A DNA stretch of 64,000 bases, taken from RGIG1918 sp964570895 (lineage in GTDB: Bacteria; Cyanobacteriota; Vampirovibrionia; Gastranaerophilales; Gastranaerophilaceae). Location of the stretch: positions 186,001-250,000 of the forward strand of contig CAZMZD010000001.1 of NCBI GenBank assembly GCA_964570895.1, read 5' to 3'. Of this stretch, positions 43,555-53,680 are shown one piece after another. Numbering within the stretch: the first letter of the stretch is position 1; every line of letters starts with the position of its first letter. A model generated the notes under the pieces. That model was given only the letters and a program-made list of their open reading frames with translations. It was not told the origin of the DNA and ran no database searches. A program made the position numbers and the translations under genes.

Positions 43555-44928
43555 ATGATTAAAGAACTCAAAAAAAATATAAATTGCGAAATTTTAGAGG
43601 ATAGAGAAGATATCTACCCTTATGCTTATGATACATCTGTTGCGCTTGGGGCGGTTAATTTGCCATATTGCGTGGTGCTTCCGGAAAGCATTGAAGATGT
43701 GCAAAAAGTCGTGAAATTTGCAATTAAAAACAACATGGTTATTGTTCCAAGGGGAGCAGGCACTTGTCATAGCGCCGGTTGCAGAGTGAGCGATGACAAA
43801 AGAAAAGCTATCGTTATTCATTTTTCAAAAATGGATAAAGTTATTGAAATTGACGAGAAAAATTTAACGGCAAAAGTTCAGCCAAATGTTGTTCTTGGCG
43901 ATCTGCAGCGCAAAATAGACAAATTTAATTTATTTTTCCCACCAGACCCTTCAAACCTCGAAGTTTCAACTATTGGCGGCGCAATTGCCCTGTCATCAAG
44001 CGGGCCAAGAACTTTTAAATATGGTCAAATTAAAAACTATGTCTTAAATTTAAAAATTGTAAATGGCGAAGGCGAAATTGTTGAACTCGGAAAAGATTTA
44101 AGGAAAAATGTTACAGGTTTTAATTTGTGCGACATTTTTATTGGCTCTGAAGGAACTTTTGGGCTTGTGGTTGAGGCAACATTAAAGTTAATTCCAAAAC
44201 CTGCCAAAACAAAGCTTGTGCTTGCATATTTTAAAACAATTGAAGAAGCAGGCGTGTGTGTCACAAAAATTTTAACTTCAAACGTGCAGCCTGCAACGCT
44301 TGATATTTTAGACGACAAAACACTTATAACAATTGAAAAGTTTAACCCGACAGGTTTATTCACACGCTATGAAGCTGCGCTTTTAATCGAACTCGATGGC
44401 GAAGAAGAAAGCATTACTGCAGAAAGCAAAAAACTTCAAAAAGTGCTTGAAGCCGCAGGGGCAGAAAAAATAGTTAACACAGATGATAAAAAAACAAACG
44501 AAAACATCTGGCGCGCAAGAAGAAGTTCTTTTGCATGTTGTGCGAAGTTAGCGCCAAACGTGATAACGGAAGACATTGTTGTTTCAACTTCAAAAATTCC
44601 CGATATAATTAAATTTATAAGAGGATTGTCGCAAAAATATGGCATCATGGCATGCATTATGGGGCACGCCGGTGACGGAAATATTCACCCAAATTTCGCG
44701 CTAGACCTCGAAGACACCACCCAGCTTGACAATTTTAAAAAACTAAAAGATGAACTTTTTACGGGCGCTATCAAAATGGGCGGAACCTTAAGTGGCGAAC
44801 ATGGAATTGGGCTTGAAAAAAAGAAATATCTTCAAAACGCCATAAACCCTGCTGCGCACAGCTATATGAAGCAAATCAAACAAATTTTTGACCCGCACAA
44901 TATCTTTAATCCGGATAAAGCAATTTAG
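43555..44928 (+). CDS. FAD-linked oxidase, GlcD / D-lactate dehydrogenase type
   Basis: Flavoprotein oxidising a 2-hydroxyacid such as glycolate or D-lactate. The 457 residues: FAD-binding PCMH domain (about 30-210, with PRGAGTCHSAGC and STIGGAIALSSSGPRTFKYG) and the C-terminal FAD-oxidase domain (about 215-455, with GHAGDGNIHPNF and GTLSGEHGIGLEKKKYL). No GlcE or GlcF genes are adjacent, so it is either a single-subunit enzyme or has partners elsewhere. Substrate unknown. Confidence 0.9.
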   Translation: MIKELKKNINCEILEDREDIYPYAYDTSVALGAVNLPYCVVLPESIEDVQKVVKFAIKNNMVIVPRGAGTCHSAGCRVSDDKRKAIVIHFSKMDKVIEIDEKNLTAKVQPNVVLGDLQRKIDKFNLFFPPDPSNLEVSTIGGAIALSSSGPRTFKYGQIKNYVLNLKIVNGEGEIVELGKDLRKNVTGFNLCDIFIGSEGTFGLVVEATLKLIPKPAKTKLVLAYFKTIEEAGVCVTKILTSNVQPATLDILDDKTLITIEKFNPTGLFTRYEAALLIELDGEEESITAESKKLQKVLEAAGAEKIVNTDDKKTNENIWRARRSSFACCAKLAPNVITEDIVVSTSKIPDIIKFIRGLSQKYGIMACIMGHAGDGNIHPNFALDLEDTTQLDNFKKLKDELFTGAIKMGGTLSGEHGIGLEKKKYLQNAINPAAHSYMKQIKQIFDPHNIFNPDKAI

Positions 44929-44985
44929 CTCGCCCCGCAAAACTTCGCTTGGCGCACATGGCAAACGTCGCACAAACATGCTGAA

Positions 44986-47900
44986 TTACTCATCAAGATA
45001 ATCGAGCAGTTTTTCAATTCCAATTTGAATGTTTGCAATTTGATTTTCAATGCCTTCAACTCGCGCGCCAAGAGCTTGCGTTTGAGCGGCATTTTGTTTA
45101 ATTGCCTCCATAATTGGCTTCATATCAGGTGGCGCAGGCTGCGTTTGAATAAAGTTGGATAGTTTTTCGTCAATGTTATCAACTTTAATTTCTTGCACTT
45201 GATATTTTTTATTAAACTCATGTCTAAATTCTTCAACAGCGTCAGCCACTTGCGAACTCGATTCAGAACTTATTAACCTGTTTTTAATTTCTTGAAGATT
45301 ATTTTTTTCAGTCTTTTCAATTCTTGCAGTAAGCGCATCGAGCGACCTTTGAGCATTATCGAGCCAATTGTTTATAAAAGTGAAATTATCTTCAGACTTT
45401 TTAAATTGCTTAATGTTTTCAAGCCCGATATTTCTAATTTCTTCCAATCTTTCAGGATATCTCTGCTTATGAGAATTATCAAGCAAGTTTTTAATTCGTG
45501 AAAAATCAGATTTAATATCAGAAAGAACTTGCAACCTTTGTTCATTTTCAAACCTGGCTTCTTCAAATTTATCCGCAACAGCTTGTTTTACAATGTTTGA
45601 TAATGAGGCAGAATTGAGTGATTGCGAAATGCCACGGCTCACTTCTTCAAGCGCATTTTTATTGCCTTCAAACTCGGCTTTAACATCATTCATAAAGTTT
45701 GATTGCAAAAACTCAAAGCCGGATATAAAATCTTCAAAAACTTCTTTATCGATTTCCGCCTTTGGAACAACTGAAAGTTTTTGCGCGATTGAATTTTTAA
45801 GCGCTTCAACTTCTGCTGCAAATTTATCAAGTTTTTGGGTTACAGACTCTGAATTTGCTTTAGCTTCAGCGCTTGCGTTTAAAACACATTTTTCAACTTT
45901 TGAAACAATTTCTTCAAAATTTTCAATTGAATTATTTTGAGTTTCAGAAATTGTGTTTTCGATTTTGCCAAAAATTTCTTCATTCAAAACCTGTTCAGGC
46001 TCTTTTTCAGACAAAGAATTAGACAAGCTTGCAATTGAATTTTGAAGTTCAGTTATTTCAGCTTTCAAATCAGAAATATCAATGTTTGAAATTTCATCTT
46101 GAATTTTTTGAACAATATTTCTTTTAACATCATCCAAGTTGCTAACAATTTCAGAAGAGTTTGACATCGATGTTAAGTCGTTTGCAAAAATCAAAACATC
46201 GTTCAATTTAGCTGAAATATCGTCAATTCTTTCACTCAAATCAGAAGAATAAGAGCCTGAAACAGAGTCTGCAATAGATTTTAATTGCTCTGAAATTTCA
46301 AGGTAATTTCTTCTGTCTTCGCCTGCCATATCGGCATTCAAACTTTGAAGTTCAGTCAGCTTATCAAGCAAGTTATTTGCAAGCATGGTAACTTCTTGAG
46401 AACCTTCATTGTTTGTTTTTAAAATATCCTCAAGTTCATCGGTTGAAATTTTATCTGAATTTGAAGCAATAATTTTCGAAATTTCATTTAAAAGATAGGT
46501 TTTAATATCTGAAACATTGGTGTTCAATCTTTCGAGCTTAGTGTTCATCTCGGCTGATTTTTCAGACAAATTGTCGAGTTTATCAGATGTTTCAGAAGAT
46601 TTTGCAGAAAGATTTTCAACTTTGGAATTCACATCAGCCGAACTTTCAGCAAAACTATCAATTTTATCAGCAAGCGCCGAAGTTGCATCTGAAAGACCGT
46701 CAAATTTATCCCCGATCAAAGCAGTTGCTTCTGAAAGATTATCAAACCTTTGCGCCGTTTCGTATGTAACGCTTGAGATGTTCTCGAGTTTTTCGTTTAT
46801 ATCAAAAGATTTAGCAGAAATATCATCTAATTTAGAATCAAATTGAGATGAATTTTCAGCCGCTACGTTTCCTATTTTTTCTTCAATTGCAGAGCTTAAA
46901 GAATTCAACCTTTCAACCACATAAAGCTGCTTGCCCTCAAGTTTTGAAGCAAGATTATCAAGCTTAGAATCAGTGATTTGTGCAACCGTGCTATTGATTT
47001 CACCAATAGTGTTATTTATTTCAGCGATTTTGTTTGTTAAATCAGCGTCTAGGGCTTTGCCTTTTTCGCTAACTTCAAACATGACTTTGTTAAAGTCAGA
47101 AAGAATTTCACTTTGGCTAGTTGACATAATTTCAGCAACGCGTTCAGGAATTTGCGAAACATTGTCTTTAAATTCTTCAACCGCGTTTTTACTTTCAACA
47201 ATTTCACAAGTAAGGTCGCTTATAACTTTACCGTTATGCTCAATCATCTCAACCGCTTTATATGCCACTTCATCGCGCGTTTGGTCAATCAAACGGTTAA
47301 TCGAGTCTTTAATTTCGCCCACTTGAGTTTGAATAGCGTCAAGCGAAGTTGTGTTCATATTGGCAAAATCTTCTTTTGTGATTGTGATTAAGTTTGTGAC
47401 AGATTCTTTAAGGTCAAGAATATGGGTATTAAATTCGTCAAGAACTTTGCCGTTCGCTTTTTCAAAATCAGTTTTAATATCCGCAAAATAGTCTTCGTGC
47501 TTTGTCACAAATTCCTCAAGAACTTTTTTGAGGCTTTGCGTATTTTGAGTGTTTTCATTAGATAAAACAGAGCGCAAAACATCAATCTTATCAGACAAAG
47601 CAGGAATTGCATTATTAATTCTTTTAATTGTGTCTACATTTGAATTTTCATCAATATTTGCAAGATGTTCATTAACCTTATCAAAAGCCGCTTTCACAGT
47701 CGCAAAATTTTCTTCCATAGTGAATGTAACTTCTTGAATTTTGCTTCCAATTCTAAGATTTTCAATGTTCAAAATTGCGGCGTCAATTAATTCTTTAATT
47801 GAAGAAATTGTTTCAGAATTAACACCGGATAGGGTGCTTGTGAAAATCTCAACCTTTTCAACAAGGCCTGCGATGTCATCTTTTACAACATTTGAAACAG

Positions 47901-50220
47901 AAGAAACATTAGTGTTTAAAACCTGTGTAAAGTTATATTCAAGCTCGTCCGCCTTGTTTCTAAGCTCATTTTGAAGGCGAACAAAACCTTCGTCAGTAAG
48001 TTTTGTAAGTGTTGTTTCAGTGCGCCCCATTTTTTCATCAAAATTATAAATTGCTTCAAGATATGGTTGCATTGCAGCAATAGTCACTGAAAGTTGCTTA
48101 TAATCCCCATCAAGCTTTTGCCTGAATTCAGAATCATCAAGAGAGGCGATAATGTTTTGAATGCCTGCAAGTTCAGTTTGCAATTTTGTGAACACCGCGC
48201 CCAATTCTTGTGAATTTTGGTTAAATGAATTTTTAACGCTTTCATCTAACCCCAAAATGTTGTTTTGCAAGTTTGAAACCAATTGTTCCATATTCCCAAT
48301 ATTCACAAGCAAATCCGCTTTATTAGCGTTTGCGTTTTCAGTGCAAGAAGAAATAACTTTATCTGAAATGCTTTCATTTAAATAATTTACGCTGGTTTGC
48401 AATTTATCAGATAAATCGCCAATAATGTTTTGAGCAGTAACATTTCCTTTTTCTTCAATTTTTTCAACAATTTGGCCGGCAGAATTTTGAACATTTTCTG
48501 TAACTTGCGTCATAATTTGAGTTGATAAATCATTAATTCTGTTTGTGATATTTCCTGTCGTCGTAAGAGATGAAGTCTGCAAACTATCCGTAAAGTTTTC
48601 AGAAAGCGCAACAATTCTTGAATCAAGATTTTGAGTCAAATCCATATTCATAACAGAAACATTTGTTTCAATATTTTTAACCAAATCCACGCTCATAGAG
48701 CTTAATTTAGTGTCGATTTTATCAGATAAAACACCTTCAAAATTAGTAAATTTCAAATCGAAAGATTGATTTAATGCGTTGTTTATAAAATCAAATTTTT
48801 CCTCAATTGCTCTATTTAAAGTCGTAAGCAAGAAAGACATTTGTTGTTTAATCAAATCCGTGTCATCAAGAGTCAAAATTTTAGAATAAATGTCTGTTTT
48901 AAGCTCGTTTATGATGGCAACGGTTTCTTTTTTAATTTGCTCAATCGTTACAATGCTTGCAATTCTTGTCGAAATATCAGAATGCTTTTCAAGGAGCAAT
49001 TCTTTAATTTCGTTATGATTTTTATCATCTGAAAGCCTTTGAACAATAAGCGTTGCAACCTCTTGAAGGTTAAGAACAATGTCAGATTTAAGCCCTTCAA
49101 ACTTGTCTAACTCTTGAAATTTAGTGTTGATATTGTTTCCTAAAATTTCAGCAATTGTTGAAATTTTTTGAGTTAAGGCGCTAATTTCTTCGCTTGTAGA
49201 TTTTTTATCCAAATTAGAATTAACGATTGCAATTTGAGATGAAATAGCGTCCGTCATTTCATCAATCTTAGAATCAAGGCTCAATTTGCCAACAACAACA
49301 TCCACAAATTCCGTGATTGTGTTCGAGATGAAATTATTCATTTGCGCAAATTTTTGCTCAATACCTTCGTAGTGGTCAGTATTTATAATTTGGACAAGTT
49401 TACCATCTAAAATGCTGATTGCTTCTTGGAATTTTTGTTTAAACTCATCATCTGTGCCGTTTAACGCATTAAAATTATTATCGATTTTAGACGACAATTC
49501 ATTTAAGCTATTTGAAAAATCAAGAACAGCACGGTTTTGCGGAAGCGTGCCAATTTGTTCAGACATTTCTTTAATTTGCTTTGAAATATTTGTGAGCCAT
49601 TCAAGCCCGCCAAGATATTTTGATTCGTTTTCTGCAAGAGTGTTTATAATTGTGTGCAAGTTTTGATATTTGTTATCAATGATTGAAAGCGCAGAAATGA
49701 TAGAAGCAGTGTTATTGTTTATTGCGTCAATATCAAGGAAAAGCTGTTTAAACTCTTCTTTTGAGCTATATTGCCTGAATTGGTTAATGAATTCCGCAAA
49801 GTTTGTGTTGATGGTTGATGTTACAGCGTCAAACCCGCGGTAAAAATTCGCCATTTCATTCATTATTTTTGAAATTTTATCGCTATCAACGGTTGTATCA
49901 ATTTCAGAAATTAATTTAACAATATTCTGCAAGGAAACATCTTGAGAAGTGATTTTAGCGTAAACAGTGTTCAAATCTGACGAAATGCGCGCAGTGTCAA
50001 GAAGCAGTTTTTCATTATCTGATGAATCTGCCAAAGTTTGCAAGGAATTTTGAAAAGAAAGAAGCCTTCCTTCAATCAACTTAAATTGTTCAGACACAAT
50101 TTTTTGCACATCCAAAATTGAAAGCCCTTCTCTTTCAGACTTTTGCGCCGCAGAAGAATCAAACAAATTATCAATTCTTGACTTAAACTCATCTAACTTA
50201 TTATCGAAATTATCTGTCAT
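44986..50220 (-). CDS. Giant coiled-coil protein (1744 aa), hypothetical
   Basis: The longest gene of the window. Almost wholly helical and heptad-rich, acidic, low in Cys, Trp and aromatic residues; no signal peptide, membrane segment or known domain. The chain would make a very long rod. Residues 1134-1245 hold eight gap-free 14-residue repeats with a pattern of LS....... KLDN type. GGATG precedes the ATG. Possible roles are a cytoskeletal or intracellular scaffold, or a surface fibre exported without a signal peptide. The neighbours (GlcD oxidase, prs) give no hint. Confidence 0.78.
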   Translation of the reverse strand: MTDNFDNKLDEFKSRIDNLFDSSAAQKSEREGLSILDVQKIVSEQFKLIEGRLLSFQNSLQTLADSSDNEKLLLDTARISSDLNTVYAKITSQDVSLQNIVKLISEIDTTVDSDKISKIMNEMANFYRGFDAVTSTINTNFAEFINQFRQYSSKEEFKQLFLDIDAINNNTASIISALSIIDNKYQNLHTIINTLAENESKYLGGLEWLTNISKQIKEMSEQIGTLPQNRAVLDFSNSLNELSSKIDNNFNALNGTDDEFKQKFQEAISILDGKLVQIINTDHYEGIEQKFAQMNNFISNTITEFVDVVVGKLSLDSKIDEMTDAISSQIAIVNSNLDKKSTSEEISALTQKISTIAEILGNNINTKFQELDKFEGLKSDIVLNLQEVATLIVQRLSDDKNHNEIKELLLEKHSDISTRIASIVTIEQIKKETVAIINELKTDIYSKILTLDDTDLIKQQMSFLLTTLNRAIEEKFDFINNALNQSFDLKFTNFEGVLSDKIDTKLSSMSVDLVKNIETNVSVMNMDLTQNLDSRIVALSENFTDSLQTSSLTTTGNITNRINDLSTQIMTQVTENVQNSAGQIVEKIEEKGNVTAQNIIGDLSDKLQTSVNYLNESISDKVISSCTENANANKADLLVNIGNMEQLVSNLQNNILGLDESVKNSFNQNSQELGAVFTKLQTELAGIQNIIASLDDSEFRQKLDGDYKQLSVTIAAMQPYLEAIYNFDEKMGRTETTLTKLTDEGFVRLQNELRNKADELEYNFTQVLNTNVSSVSNVVKDDIAGLVEKVEIFTSTLSGVNSETISSIKELIDAAILNIENLRIGSKIQEVTFTMEENFATVKAAFDKVNEHLANIDENSNVDTIKRINNAIPALSDKIDVLRSVLSNENTQNTQSLKKVLEEFVTKHEDYFADIKTDFEKANGKVLDEFNTHILDLKESVTNLITITKEDFANMNTTSLDAIQTQVGEIKDSINRLIDQTRDEVAYKAVEMIEHNGKVISDLTCEIVESKNAVEEFKDNVSQIPERVAEIMSTSQSEILSDFNKVMFEVSEKGKALDADLTNKIAEINNTIGEINSTVAQITDSKLDNLASKLEGKQLYVVERLNSLSSAIEEKIGNVAAENSSQFDSKLDDISAKSFDINEKLENISSVTYETAQRFDNLSEATALIGDKFDGLSDATSALADKIDSFAESSADVNSKVENLSAKSSETSDKLDNLSEKSAEMNTKLERLNTNVSDIKTYLLNEISKIIASNSDKISTDELEDILKTNNEGSQEVTMLANNLLDKLTELQSLNADMAGEDRRNYLEISEQLKSIADSVSGSYSSDLSERIDDISAKLNDVLIFANDLTSMSNSSEIVSNLDDVKRNIVQKIQDEISNIDISDLKAEITELQNSIASLSNSLSEKEPEQVLNEEIFGKIENTISETQNNSIENFEEIVSKVEKCVLNASAEAKANSESVTQKLDKFAAEVEALKNSIAQKLSVVPKAEIDKEVFEDFISGFEFLQSNFMNDVKAEFEGNKNALEEVSRGISQSLNSASLSNIVKQAVADKFEEARFENEQRLQVLSDIKSDFSRIKNLLDNSHKQRYPERLEEIRNIGLENIKQFKKSEDNFTFINNWLDNAQRSLDALTARIEKTEKNNLQEIKNRLISSESSSQVADAVEEFRHEFNKKYQVQEIKVDNIDEKLSNFIQTQPAPPDMKPIMEAIKQNAAQTQALGARVEGIENQIANIQIGIEKLLDYLDE
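46486..46821 (-). repeat. Eight tandem 42-bp units (14 residues) in the giant coiled-coil gene
   Basis: Residues 1134-1245 read as eight units of exactly 14 residues, for example ISAKSFDINEKLEN, LSEATALIGDKFDG, LSDATSALADKIDS, LSAKSSETSDKLDN and LSEKSAEMNTKLER. A ninth, weaker unit precedes them (AAENSSQFDSKLDD). Two heptads per unit, so the coil phase is kept. Confidence 0.88.
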
Positions 50221-50367
50221 CTTAACATCCTGAATACACTAATAAAAATATTTTACTACAAAATCAAGAATAATGCGATTTTTAGGAATATTTTAACATT
50301 TCTTTAATGTTTAAAAACAAATCCCCCAAACGCAAGCTATAGCGCAATAAAAAGAACATTGAAAATA

Positions 50368-50398
50368 AAAAAGCAAGCGCGGAATTTGCACTTGCTTT
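50368..50398 (-). terminator. Rho-independent terminator of prs
   Basis: Minus strand: stem GCAAGTGC/GCGCTTGC extended by A-T pairs, followed by a T-run, about 25 bp past the prs stop. The rest of the 201-bp gap up to 50220 holds no gene that I can see. Confidence 0.75.
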
Positions 50399-50421
50399 TG
50401 TTAATTGTAAAAATTTTCAAA

Positions 50422-51435
50422 TTATGATTTATACTCTTTTTCAAAGCCAAACAATGAAGAAACACTTTGATCGTCGTGTATTCTTGAAATAGCTTCGCCA
50501 AGCAATGGCGCAATGCTAAGTTGAGTAATTTTTGTTGGCACAAAGTCGTTTGAAAGCGGAATTGTGTTTGTCACAATAACTTCTTTAATCGGCGCTTCGT
50601 CTAATCTCTTAAGCGCAGGGCCGGAGAACACAGGGTGAGTTGCGCAAACATAAACTTCTTTTGCGCCTTTTGCCATAAGAAGTTTAGAAGCTTCGCAAAT
50701 TGTTCCTGCCGTGTCAATCATATCGTCAAACATCAAGCAAGTTTTGTCTTGAATATCGCCAATGACATGCGCTGCAATTGCTTCATTGTGTTTATCCCTA
50801 CGTTTATCAATGATTGCAAGAGGAATATCCAATTGTTTTGCAAACACTCTTGTTCTTTGAACACCGCCTGTGTCAGGGCTCACTGCCACAACATTATCCA
50901 TATTCAAATTCAATTTTTTAATGTAATTTACAATAACAGGAGTTGCATAAATGTGGTCAACTAAAATATTGAAGAAACCTTGGATTTGACCTGTGTGCAA
51001 ATCGAGCGCCAAAACCCTATTTGCGCCTGCCGTTGTAAGCAAATCAGCAACAAGTTTTGCCGTAATTGCTTCTCTGCCTGAAGTTTTTCTATCTTGACGA
51101 GCATAGCCATAATAAGGAATAACCGCCGTAATAGACTTTGCGCTCGCTCTTTTAAATGCGTCAATTATGATAAGAAGCTCAACTAAATTTTCATTAACAG
51201 GTTTGCAGATTGGCTGAACAATAAAAACATCATCGCCGCGGACAGACTCTTCAATTTGAACATAAACTTCGCCGTCCGAGAAGTTTTTAATAACCAAAGG
51301 GGCAACATGAGTGCCAAGATATTCTGCAATTTCTTGGGTCAATTTGCCATTTGAGCGACCCGAGAAAATTTTAATGTCGTGAGTCGATAAAATTTCGCGT
51401 TCACTTCTAAACAAAGTATCTGTTTCTAACTTCAT
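50422..51435 (-). CDS. prs: Ribose-phosphate pyrophosphokinase
   Basis: Makes PRPP from ribose-5-phosphate and ATP for nucleotide, His and Trp synthesis. About 337 residues with KIFSGRSNGKL, the ATP-loop YGYARQDRKT, VSPDTGGVQRTRVFAKQL and the PRPP motif LMFDDMIDTAGTI. I take ATG 51435: AAGGAGC sits 6 bp before it and it overlaps the glmU stop as ATGA, so the two genes are translationally coupled. Confidence 0.95.
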   Translation of the reverse strand: MKLETDTLFRSEREILSTHDIKIFSGRSNGKLTQEIAEYLGTHVAPLVIKNFSDGEVYVQIEESVRGDDVFIVQPICKPVNENLVELLIIIDAFKRASAKSITAVIPYYGYARQDRKTSGREAITAKLVADLLTTAGANRVLALDLHTGQIQGFFNILVDHIYATPVIVNYIKKLNLNMDNVVAVSPDTGGVQRTRVFAKQLDIPLAIIDKRRDKHNEAIAAHVIGDIQDKTCLMFDDMIDTAGTICEASKLLMAKGAKEVYVCATHPVFSGPALKRLDEAPIKEVIVTNTIPLSNDFVPTKITQLSIAPLLGEAISRIHDDQSVSSLFGFEKEYKS

Positions 51436-52712
51436 TTTTTGCTCCTTATCCAATCTTTAATCTCTTTTTGCGGTGCTCTTGTAATTACAAGAGAATTTTT
51501 TTCAGCATTTTTTGTAACAACCGTTCCGGCCGCCACAAAAGCATTTTCGCCAAGTTCAACAGGCGCAACAAGCACAGAATTTGAGCCGACAGAAACGCCG
51601 TCTGCCAAACGTGATTTTTTCTTTTCTTTTGTCACGGAATTATAGTTCGCAAAAATTGTGCCCGCGCCAATGTTCACATGCGAACCTATTTCAGCGTCCC
51701 CAACATAAGTTAAGTGCGCAATGTTTGTGTGTGCTGCAACCACTGCATTTTTAAGCTCAACAAAATTGCCGATTTTACACCCTTCGCCAATCTCGCAATT
51801 TCCTCTTAAATGCGCCATAGGGCCGATTTTGCAACCGCTTGCGATATGATTTTTATTTTCTATGTAGCAAGAAGGCAAAATTACGGTATCAGCCTCAATT
51901 TCAGTTTCAGGCGAAATATAAGTGTTAGCAGGATCAAGCACCGTAACACCTTTTGTCATTAAATATTCAATATGGCGAGCATTCATAATTTTAAAAGCTG
52001 CCGCCAAATCTTGTTTTGAATTAACCCCAAAAACCTCTTCGAAATTTTTAATGCAATACGCACAAGGTTTTAATTTGTGCTTAACTGCAAGCGAAATAAT
52101 GTCTGTTAAATAATATTCACCTTGCTTATTATTATTTTTAATTTCAGAAAGCAAAGGCGCAATGAGTTTATAATTCAAAAGATAAACACCCGTGTTAATT
52201 TCATTAATTTCAGCCTCCTCGGGCGTGCAATCTTTTTGTTCAACAATTTTTTTAATGCAGCCAAAACTATCACGAACAATCCTTCCATAACCTTGCGGAT
52301 TATCAATAATAGAAGTCATAACAGATAATGGCGATTCTTCCCTATTATGATATTTTATAAAGCCATTAAGCGTTTCGTTTGTAATTAAAGGCGTATCCCC
52401 GCACAAAACAAGAATATTCCCATTGAAATCTTCAGGAATTTGAGGCAAAGCGCAAGAAAGCGCGTGCCCCGTGCCCAATTGTTCTGCTTGATAGGCAGTT
52501 TTTACATTTTTATCAGCCAAATATGCTTCAACTTGTTCTCTGCCAGAGCCTGTCACAATAATTGAATTAATTTCCCCTAAAGACTTCAAAACCCACCCAA
52601 GAAGCGGAATATTAAAAATTTCATGAAGAACCTTTGGGGTCGAGGACTTCATTCTAGTTCCTTTTCCTGCTGCAAGAACAACCGCAATTGTGTTTTGAGA
52701 ACCTGTATTCAC
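51432..52712 (-). CDS. glmU: Bifunctional GlmU (N-acetyltransferase / GlcNAc-1-P uridyltransferase)
   Basis: Makes UDP-GlcNAc for peptidoglycan, LPS and the WecA-like route. N-terminal uridyltransferase domain with LAAGKGTRMKS at 13-23 and LVLCGDTPLI near 100; C-terminal left-handed beta-helix with the hexapeptide pattern (GCKIGPMAHLRGNCEIGEGC) and NIGAGTIFANYNSVTKEKKK. The 426 residues are slightly shorter than E. coli GlmU (456). The start seems to be GTG at 52712 with AAGG 12 nt upstream. The glmU-prs pair is a common order. Confidence 0.95.
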   Translation of the reverse strand: MNTGSQNTIAVVLAAGKGTRMKSSTPKVLHEIFNIPLLGWVLKSLGEINSIIVTGSGREQVEAYLADKNVKTAYQAEQLGTGHALSCALPQIPEDFNGNILVLCGDTPLITNETLNGFIKYHNREESPLSVMTSIIDNPQGYGRIVRDSFGCIKKIVEQKDCTPEEAEINEINTGVYLLNYKLIAPLLSEIKNNNKQGEYYLTDIISLAVKHKLKPCAYCIKNFEEVFGVNSKQDLAAAFKIMNARHIEYLMTKGVTVLDPANTYISPETEIEADTVILPSCYIENKNHIASGCKIGPMAHLRGNCEIGEGCKIGNFVELKNAVVAAHTNIAHLTYVGDAEIGSHVNIGAGTIFANYNSVTKEKKKSRLADGVSVGSNSVLVAPVELGENAFVAAGTVVTKNAEKNSLVITRAPQKEIKDWIRSKK

Positions 52713-52798
52713 TATTTATGTAAACCTTAAATTACAACTAAATTTTCTCATAAAAATCAATATTTTTAATCATATTAAGAATAAAGTTTTACAAAAGT

Positions 52799-53671
52799 TT
52801 ATCTTAAAATTTTGCGCACATAAGAATAATATTCATTATCCTTATATTTGCCGATATGACGGGCTAAATCCTTCTTATCCACAAATTTCATATTAAGGGC
52901 AACTTCCTCTAAGCAAGCAATTTTCACGCCCTGATTTTCTTCAATTGTCTGCACGTACATTCCGGCTTTCAAAAGCGAAGAATGCGTGCCCGTGTCAAGC
53001 CATGCAAAACCGCGCCCGAGTTTTTCAAGTGTCAAATTTCCGGCTGTCAAATAAAGATTGTTCAAATCAGTTATTTCATATTCCCCGCGAGCTGACGGTT
53101 TCAGGGATTTCGCATATTTAACAACATTTTTGTCGTAAAAATATAAGCCCACAACTGCGTACTCAGATTTTGGCATTTTTGGTTTTTCTTCAATAGAAAT
53201 AACTTTATTATTTTCATCAATTTCTGCCACGCCAAACCTTTGCGGGTCTTTAACTTTATAGCCAAAAATCGTTGCCCCGCCTTCATTTTCAACCCTATTT
53301 TTTACTCTTTGTAACATTCCTGAAAAATTATTACCATAGAAAATATTATCACCCAAAACAAGCGCGCAAGAATCATCACCAATAAATTCTTCGCCCAAAA
53401 TAAATGCCTGCGCAAGCCCGTCAGGAGAAGGTTGTTCTTTATATTCAAGCTTAATGCCGTATCTTGAGCCGTCGCCCAGCATTCTTTTAAAAAGCGGCAA
53501 GTCGGAAGGGGTTGAAATAATTAAAATTTCATTAATTCCTGCGAGCATAAGCGTTGACAAGGGGTAGTAAATCATCGGTTTATCGTAAATTGGCAAAAGC
53601 TGCTTAGAAACAACCTCTGTTGATGGATATAACCTAGTGCCGGCGCCACCTGCAAGAACAATACCTTTCAT
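52799..53671 (-). CDS. rfbA: Glucose-1-phosphate thymidylyltransferase
   Basis: First step of the dTDP-L-rhamnose pathway: dTTP plus glucose-1-phosphate to dTDP-glucose. The 290 residues match the family with LAGGAGTRLYPSTEVVSKQL at 6-25, LVLGDNIFYG near 110 and EEKPKMPKSEYAVVGLYFYD. AAGGA before the ATG. It follows rfbB by 9 bp; rfbC-rfbB-rfbA are co-directional. The fourth gene, rfbD, is not in the window. Confidence 0.95.
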   Translation of the reverse strand: MKGIVLAGGAGTRLYPSTEVVSKQLLPIYDKPMIYYPLSTLMLAGINEILIISTPSDLPLFKRMLGDGSRYGIKLEYKEQPSPDGLAQAFILGEEFIGDDSCALVLGDNIFYGNNFSGMLQRVKNRVENEGGATIFGYKVKDPQRFGVAEIDENNKVISIEEKPKMPKSEYAVVGLYFYDKNVVKYAKSLKPSARGEYEITDLNNLYLTAGNLTLEKLGRGFAWLDTGTHSSLLKAGMYVQTIEENQGVKIACLEEVALNMKFVDKKDLARHIGKYKDNEYYSYVRKILR

Positions 53672-53680
53672 ATATTTTCC

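Noticed and set aside
46517..46846. A 109-codon open frame on the plus strand opposite the coiled-coil repeat
   Set aside because: It mirrors the 42-bp tandem repeat of the giant gene on the other strand, has no ribosome-binding site and a low-complexity product.
50237..50254. Third copy of the shared promoter module, upstream of the giant coiled-coil gene
   Set aside because: AAAATATTTTTATTAGTG is similar, but the GCAATTTT block is missing and the distance to ATG is about 12 bp shorter, so an AT-rich chance match is likely.
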